Assembly (NCBI GenBank): GCA_965200825.1
Contig: OZ241385.1
Location: forward strand, 2,790,001-2,854,000
Direction of reading: 5' to 3'
From: Bin80 sp026709335
Lineage (GTDB): Bacteria; Bacteroidota; Rhodothermia; Rhodothermales; Bin80
DNA length: 64,000 nucleotides
The position numbers were made by a program, and so were the translations under genes. The notes under the pieces are model-generated. The model ran no database searches. It had not been told where the DNA came from and worked only from the letters and a program-made list of their open reading frames with translations. Shown here in pieces: positions 59,960 to 64,000 of the stretch. Position 1 is the first letter of the stretch. Each line of letters opens with the position of its first letter.

Positions 59960-61155
59960 TATTCTCCAAAAAGATGAATCAGCAACCCACTTCGAAGTTT
60001 CGGTTCAAACCAGGTTGATTTAGGTGGCATCAACTCATGGGCATCTGATACATCCAGGAGTTGATTCATACTGGTCGCATACATTGAAAAGGCAACCATT
60101 CCTGAACTGGCATCAACCCGCTGTACAAGTTCATCTGTTCCCCGGATTCCCCCTACAAATGTGATATTCGGGTCTGTCCTCTGATCTGTGATTCCCAGGA
60201 AAGGTTCCAGGATGAATTCTCCGAGACGAGCAACATCCAGTTGATCTGCGGTCCCCCTTCGGTTAGATGGGGGAAGCGTGACCATATGCCACGTGCCCTC
60301 CGCATAAAGTGAGATTTTGCCCTGGGTAGATGGTGAGGCCTGCCTAGTAACTCGATCAAGCGCACCAATGGAATCTATATCTTTAAGGAGTTTCCCAACA
60401 TCTTTGACACGAATGATTCGATTATAGGGAAGAATTCGTGTACTGCTTACAGGAAAACACACTGCCGGGAAAAAGTCGCTACCCGGTTTTTTCTGATCAT
60501 TCCACACCTTTGAAGCTGCCGCACATCGATGGTGTCCGTCAGCTATGTAGAGTGGATGGACATTGGAAAATGCCTCAATCAATAGATCCGGTGCGGAAAA
60601 TTTCCATACGGTATGTTGAATTTCGTCTTCGGCTATAAAATCATATAATGGCTCTTTTTTGGTGCATGCGTCCATTAATTCAATTACAGATTTATCATCC
60701 TTGAAGACCAGGTAAACCGGTTCAGCATGTGCCGACTGTTCCAAAATGTGTCGGGTTCTGTCTGCTACTTTGGGCGGACGAATATTCTCATGTTTGAGGA
60801 TGGCGCCTCGTTCATATTCATCTACAGATACCAATCCATAAATTCCGATCTGTTCATGTTCATCCATCCGTAGACGATAAGCATAGAGCGCTGCTTCGGT
60901 TTCTTGAAGGCTGTATTCTCCTGAAGCAAAATGCTGCAAATTTTCAGCTCCCTTGCTATAGACAGCATCATCATATTCGCTGATCCCTACTTTCAAATCA
61001 ATCTCCGGGCGAATGACGTGCAGAAAGCTCTGCGGGTTTCCTTTTGCCAAATCACGGGCTTCGGGGACACTAATCACATCGTATGGGACAGAGGCAACCT
61101 TTTCTGCTGCCTCAGGAATAGGGCGAAGGGCATTGAATGCCTTGATAATTGCCAT
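59959..61155 (-). CDS. DUF1015 family protein
   Basis: A 398-residue cytoplasmic protein. It opens IIKAFNALRPIPEAAEKVAS and VPYDVISVPEARDLAKGNPQ, which are the family's hallmark, followed by FLHVIRPEID, VYSKGAENLQ, and the HHRCAAA segment in YIADGHHRCAAASKVWND. DUF1015 genes often sit beside serA and serC, as here, where it is the first gene of the trio. Its biochemical role is not established; the HHR motif and the context suggest a small-molecule kinase or a serine-related function. Confidence 0.88.
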   Translation of the reverse strand: MAIIKAFNALRPIPEAAEKVASVPYDVISVPEARDLAKGNPQSFLHVIRPEIDLKVGISEYDDAVYSKGAENLQHFASGEYSLQETEAALYAYRLRMDEHEQIGIYGLVSVDEYERGAILKHENIRPPKVADRTRHILEQSAHAEPVYLVFKDDKSVIELMDACTKKEPLYDFIAEDEIQHTVWKFSAPDLLIEAFSNVHPLYIADGHHRCAAASKVWNDQKKPGSDFFPAVCFPVSSTRILPYNRIIRVKDVGKLLKDIDSIGALDRVTRQASPSTQGKISLYAEGTWHMVTLPPSNRRGTADQLDVARLGEFILEPFLGITDQRTDPNITFVGGIRGTDELVQRVDASSGMVAFSMYATSMNQLLDVSDAHELMPPKSTWFEPKLRSGLLIHLFGE

Positions 61156-61291
61156 TTGACTCGAGAATCTGATTCTGGTGGTAGATGGATCCTAGACGAA
61201 AAATAAAACTCACGCCTTCAACAATCAATATGATTCGCTGTGCCATAAAAATGGAACCAATCTGTCATGCAATGATAAAATATTTTGTTGT

Positions 61292-61629
61292 CGCGGGGTG
61301 GAGCAGTGGTAGCTCATCGGGCTCAAGTCTGCCTTTGTCCAGCTGTGAGTACGCTGACTTTCAGTTTTTGTACGACGAAGGTGTTTTATGGGCTGCGTGC
61401 GTAGGGAAACCGGCACGTGAATTCTTGTCAAATTCGGGGAAGCCTGTTGCGTGGTAATCCCGAGCCAAGCCCTTAATGGGAAGGTGTAGAGACTTGATGG
61501 CAGGCCCCTAACGGTTCGGCCGAGGGTGAAGAGAAAGTCCAGACCACAAACGGCCCACTGGGCCGGCGGTGAAAATCGTAGTTGGTATGCATAACCCGAA
61601 GGTCGGGGGTTCGAATCCCTCCCCCGCTA
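61292..61629 (+). tRNA. Initiator tRNA-fMet(CAU), split by a group I intron
   Basis: Exon 1 (61292-61323) gives acceptor CGCGGGG, D arm and the 5' anticodon stem TCGGG plus loop CT. Exon 2 (61590-61629) starts with anticodon CAT, then AA, CCCGA, variable loop, T arm and the 3' acceptor. Joined, they form a 72-nt cloverleaf with initiator hallmarks: three consecutive G-C pairs in the anticodon stem and a mismatched first pair (C1 with U72). CCA is not encoded. The interruption falls between U33 and C34. No other tRNA lies nearby. Confidence 0.92.
61324..61589 (+). ncRNA. Group I intron (IC3-like) in tRNA-fMet
   Basis: The 266-nt intron has the catalytic core elements of the cyanobacterial-type tRNA introns: AATCCCGAGCCAAG (Q, 61456-61470), AAGGTGTAGAGACT (R, 61481-61494) and AAGAGAAAGTCC (S, 61529-61540), with AGACT and AGTC forming P7. 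The internal guide at 61386-61394 (TTATG then GGCT) pairs with the exon 2 start CATAA (P10) and the exon 1 end GGCT (P1). The 5' exon ends in U and the intron ends in G, as required. No homing endonuclease is encoded. Confidence 0.9.
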
Positions 61630-61634
61630 CTCTC

Positions 61635-61672
61635 AGGGCCGGCATTTCGCATGTGGAGTGTCGGCCCTTTTT
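61635..61672 (+). terminator. Rho-independent terminator of the tRNA gene
   Basis: AGGGCCGGCA at 61635-61644 pairs with 61659-61668 (one G-U pair), with a 14-base loop, followed directly by TTTTT. It lies five bases after the tRNA 3' end. Confidence 0.85.
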
Positions 61673-61842
61673 ACTCTCGTCCTTTTGAATACCTTCATAG
61701 GAAGTCGAGATCAGGATGCATCTTGACTTATTTATACAAAATGAAATGACGCGTGAAGATCACACAAAGGCTTTGGATCAGTACTTCTCCAAAAAAAGAA
61801 GTGATCAGTGTATTTATCAAACCAACAAGTTATTTCTTTTAC

Positions 61843-62145
61843 TCATTTTGGATCTCTGGTAACAGGACCAACAAAGATTGCCCAGAATGGTAATGTGTCA
61901 AAAACCTCCCCTTTTTCAGATAAGATTTTCCTTAATATTGGTGTAAAATACTTGCGAACTCGTTCATGAATATTTCCACGTCCGGCAGAAGGAGACGTGT
62001 CTTCAACCCCTCCATCTTGCCTTTTTACCCTAATATAAATGGTCTTTTTTGTCAAGGTGTTTTTTATTGCACAATCTGGACGAAATCCATGTCTATATGA
62101 TCTTCCAGGATTATATATTTGACTTAATTCATTGGGATCAAGAGA
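61843..62145 (-). pseudogene. Fragment resembling a type II restriction endonuclease
   Basis: An open stretch of 100 codons, without a start codon at its left-open end, encodes LDPNELSQIYNPGRSYRHGF, RPDCAIKN, IYIRVKRQDGG, and GRGNIHERVRKYFTPIL, ending IFVGPVTRDPK. The pattern of an acidic Asp, then I-x-V-K-R-Q and a GN-x-x-ER motif is what I recall from EcoRI/MunI-like restriction enzymes. A frame from the TTG at 62055 gives only the last 70 residues. It begins 27 bases from the IS end and is probably a truncated gene. The family call is tentative; no methyltransferase is in the window. Confidence 0.4.
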
Positions 62146-62171
62146 TCAATTTTCATAAACATGAGTAAAGT

Positions 62172-62192
62172 GAGCCTCTTGCAAAACCTCTG
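62172..62192 (+). repeat. Left terminal inverted repeat of the IS
   Basis: Starts GAGCCTCTTGCAAAACC; exact reverse complement of 63779-63799. Confidence 0.88.
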
Positions 62193-62437
62193 AGCTCGAA
62201 GAACTGAGGGACAAAAGAAGATAGTACTGTTTATTCTTCAGGCCCTGTTTTGTTCCCAAAAAAGGGAAGATTTTCGATCAGTTTCCTTGGAAGCCCTGTC
62301 TTTTTCGAATTTCGTAGAACATGCGCCTTCATTTCATCTGTTTGGGGGCATAATTCGTACCGATTCCCCCCACCAATCCTACGAGTCCCTGATTTCAGAA
62401 CCCCAAATTTTGATTCTTAAACGCAGATTGAACCCGT

Positions 62438-63571
62438 TTACTGGATCAATCGGAGCATTTGGTCTACCGTGAGCACCACCACGCCAAACATCAGGTGACA
62501 CCTTACTTTCTCATGTCCACGCACTCGAAGATTGCGTGCGCCAAACTCATCCTTCAACCGTCCAAACGCCCGCTCTACGGTAGATCGCTCTTTGTAACGT
62601 TCCCGCTCCGCAGGAACGAAATTTGCATGCCGCCGTGCCTTTAGCTCCCGGTCATGCGCCGCTTTTTGATTGCGCGGATTCTTGTCAATGATCGGAACCC
62701 GTCCAGCAGCTCGGCTCTCTGCGTATAGATCCTCTGCGTCATAGGCACTGTCCATGATCTCATACAGATACGCAACCTGTTGCTCCGTGATTCGAGACAG
62801 TGGAATGGCTGCCTGACTATCATGCATGGACGCAGACGTTACCATACAACTGATAGGAATACCACCATCCGCAGTATCCATGTGGAGCTTATATCCAATC
62901 CATTTCGTCGTATGCCCCTTTGCATTCCGCTTGCATCCCACGGTACAGTCGTTTGGAAGATCCTCCAACATTTCGTCTACGTCCATCGTCCGTTGTTTTT
63001 CCATGCGACGAAGTTCCTTGGGCCGTTCTTCTCCCTTTTTCGGACGTCCACGCTTTTTCGGGGCAGGGGCAGGAGCTTCCTTCTTTGGAACCGGTTTCTC
63101 TCGGGCCTCAATCGCCGTGGAATCCCGAGAAATATGGCCCACCAACTCTCCGTCATACCCTTCTGCAATCAAGGCCTCATGAATTCGGTTCGGGAGCTGA
63201 TTGTGCGCAAACTCTCGGAACGCACGCGAAAACGTGGATTCACTGGGCACGGTCAGATCGCTGGGCCAGCCACAAATGGACCGAAGGATCGAATCGGTCA
63301 ACAGCCGCTCTCGGAGCGCTGACGTCGTCTGGATATTCAAGACCATCTTCGCCATAAAACTCCGCGCAAGACTCGCGCGATGCGCTTCCGGGCGTCCTCC
63401 ATATCGACCGGGCAACGAGCGCGGAAGATGATCGTCCACTCGTGCTATTTCAAGCACCATCATCAGCTTCTGGTACCGCTTGGGGAGTGAGCCAAACTGC
63501 CGTTCCAGCCACGGAAACAATTCTTGCTGGCAACTGATATAAAAGCCTCGTATTTTCTTTTTAAGGGACAT
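62438..63571 (-). CDS. DDE transposase (IS4/IS5 superfamily, DDE_Tnp_1)
   Basis: A 377-residue, apparently intact transposase. The N-terminal domain has RSFMAKMVLNIQTTSALRER and PSESTFSRAFREFA. Catalytic acids are in GHISRDSTAIEAREKP (Asp), IMDSAYDAEDLYAESRAAG (Asp) and KERSTVERAFGRLKDEFGAR (Glu). A Lys/Pro-rich insertion (KKEAPAPAPKKRGRPKKGEE) separates the first two. It ends in a conserved helix, VRCHLMFGVVVLTVDQMLRL. The exact IS family is not certain. Confidence 0.88.
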   Translation of the reverse strand: MSLKKKIRGFYISCQQELFPWLERQFGSLPKRYQKLMMVLEIARVDDHLPRSLPGRYGGRPEAHRASLARSFMAKMVLNIQTTSALRERLLTDSILRSICGWPSDLTVPSESTFSRAFREFAHNQLPNRIHEALIAEGYDGELVGHISRDSTAIEAREKPVPKKEAPAPAPKKRGRPKKGEERPKELRRMEKQRTMDVDEMLEDLPNDCTVGCKRNAKGHTTKWIGYKLHMDTADGGIPISCMVTSASMHDSQAAIPLSRITEQQVAYLYEIMDSAYDAEDLYAESRAAGRVPIIDKNPRNQKAAHDRELKARRHANFVPAERERYKERSTVERAFGRLKDEFGARNLRVRGHEKVRCHLMFGVVVLTVDQMLRLIQ

Positions 63572-63778
63572 GGGAACCTCCGTTTTTGTGTTTGGATTTT
63601 GATACCCTAAAGATACGAAATCTGGAGGATTCCGTCCCTTATTTTAACTCCGGAATAAGAGTCAATCTGGTATGTTTCGAGACAGAAAAAAATAATTTGA
63701 CCAGGTTCCCAAAAGGCGATCTAAATTGCCCGAATTGGATGCGCAGAGGTCGGGAATTTTTCAAAAAATACCCCGATC

Positions 63779-63799
63779 CAGAGGTTTTGCAAGAGGCTC
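63779..63799 (-). repeat. Right terminal inverted repeat of the IS
   Basis: Exact reverse complement of 62172-62192. The truncated DUF255 gene begins directly outside it. Confidence 0.88.
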
Positions 63800-64000
63800 G
63801 ATAGATAAGGATTAAAAGTGCCTGATCATACAACATCTTTTCAAAGTGAGGAACTCGCCAAACTTCATCTGTACTGTAGCGATGAAATCCTCCTCCGATT
63901 TGGTCATAGATCCCACCCCTGCGCATTTTTTGAAGTGTGTGCTCAACAATTTCCAATGGGCGTGGATCTTCAGTTCGATACCAATAACGCAATAAGAACC
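63800..64000 (-). pseudogene. DUF255 (YyaL-type thioredoxin-domain) protein, interrupted by the IS
   Basis: A leftward frame enters from the right edge and encodes LLRYWYRTEDPRPLEIVEHT, QKMRRGGIYDQIGGGFHRYS and VWRVPHFEKMLYDQALLILI, which is the central conserved region of YyaL/DUF255 proteins (with GGGFHRYS and PHFEKMLYD). The coding sequence runs into the IS end at 63799 and stops inside it at 63639. The missing C-terminal part is not found on the far side of the IS. The 5' portion lies outside this window. Confidence 0.8.

Larger units (their letters stand above)
62172..63799 (-). mobile_element. Insertion sequence with perfect 21-bp terminal inverted repeats
   Basis: A 1628-bp element whose ends, 62172-62192 and 63779-63799, are exact reverse complements (GAGCCTCTTGCAAAACCTCT plus one base). 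It carries one DDE transposase gene. The flanks (AAGT left, GATA right) show no target duplication, and different genes lie on the two sides, so recombination or deletion has occurred. The noncoding parts 62193-62437 and 63572-63778 contain nothing else I recognise. Confidence 0.88.

Noticed and set aside
61185..61457. Plus-strand 90-codon frame overlapping the tRNA 5' half
   Set aside because: It covers the tRNA exon and intron core; the structured RNA explains the sequence better.
1..64000. CRISPR arrays or tandem direct repeats
   Set aside because: Reading through the intergenic regions I saw no regularly spaced repeats; only inverted repeats of insertion elements and hairpins were found.

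Overview
The window reads as a chromosomal segment of a bacterium in the Bacteroidota/Rhodothermota (FCB) lineage. The support is family content: a bacillithiol-type BshA, two GLPGLI-family secreted proteins, a choice-of-anchor-B/FG-GAP protein, 6-bladed propeller lipoproteins, an LysC-LysA fusion, and ROX, PntAA/AB/B and DUF1015-SerA-SerC modules. UGA is used as a normal stop and GTG starts are common. I place it near the Rhodothermales/Balneolales but cannot name a species.

Layout. 1-6.2 kb: end of an unknown gene, an outer-membrane barrel, bshA, then a leftward run thyA > cell-wall amidase > MamK-like actin > folA. 6.4-26.7 kb is dense core genome: ggt, ribBA, yajC, SRP RNA, priA, a GNAT enzyme, a rightward overlapping cluster (zinc-ribbon microprotein, ROX hydroxylase, Nudix, voltage-gated channel), lysC-lysA, mltD, and a carboxyltransferase/D-aminoacylase/DPP-IV operon. 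26.7-35 kb is accessory: gene-poor DNA, a small exported protein with a GLPGLI protein, a frameshifted fragment of an RloC-like AAA ATPase, and a two-gene unit of a DUF4143 ATPase overlapping a 1388-aa STAND-like NTPase with a C-terminal PD-(D/E)XK-like domain. This last unit is a candidate defence system.

35-48 kb: a periplasmic protein, glucan phosphorylase, a TnpB element bounded by a perfect 22-bp inverted repeat, DUF1611 plus dipeptide epimerase, a second GLPGLI protein, small membrane proteins, an FG-GAP/choice-of-anchor-B protein and a lipoprotein cyclophilin. 48-54.3 kb is a mobile-element graveyard: a group II intron 3' end, an IS110 scrap, an ISL3 element with a nonsense codon, and a second ISL3 fragment truncating a metalloprotease. 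It also holds a small Cys-rich protein, propeller lipoprotein and thioredoxin-like set.

54.3-61.2 kb: hotdog thioesterase, transhydrogenase pntAA-AB-B, serC, serA and DUF1015. At 61.3 kb lies an initiator tRNA-Met split by a 266-nt group I intron just before the anticodon; splice sites, guide sequence and catalytic core can all be located. The window ends with a restriction-endonuclease-like remnant, an IS with perfect 21-bp terminal repeats, and a DUF255 (YyaL-type) gene cut off at the IS edge.

Main points of interest: the intron-split tRNA-fMet, the STAND/DUF4143 gene pair, the TnpB element with perfect inverted ends, and a MamK-like filament gene in a thymidylate/folate/cell-wall operon.
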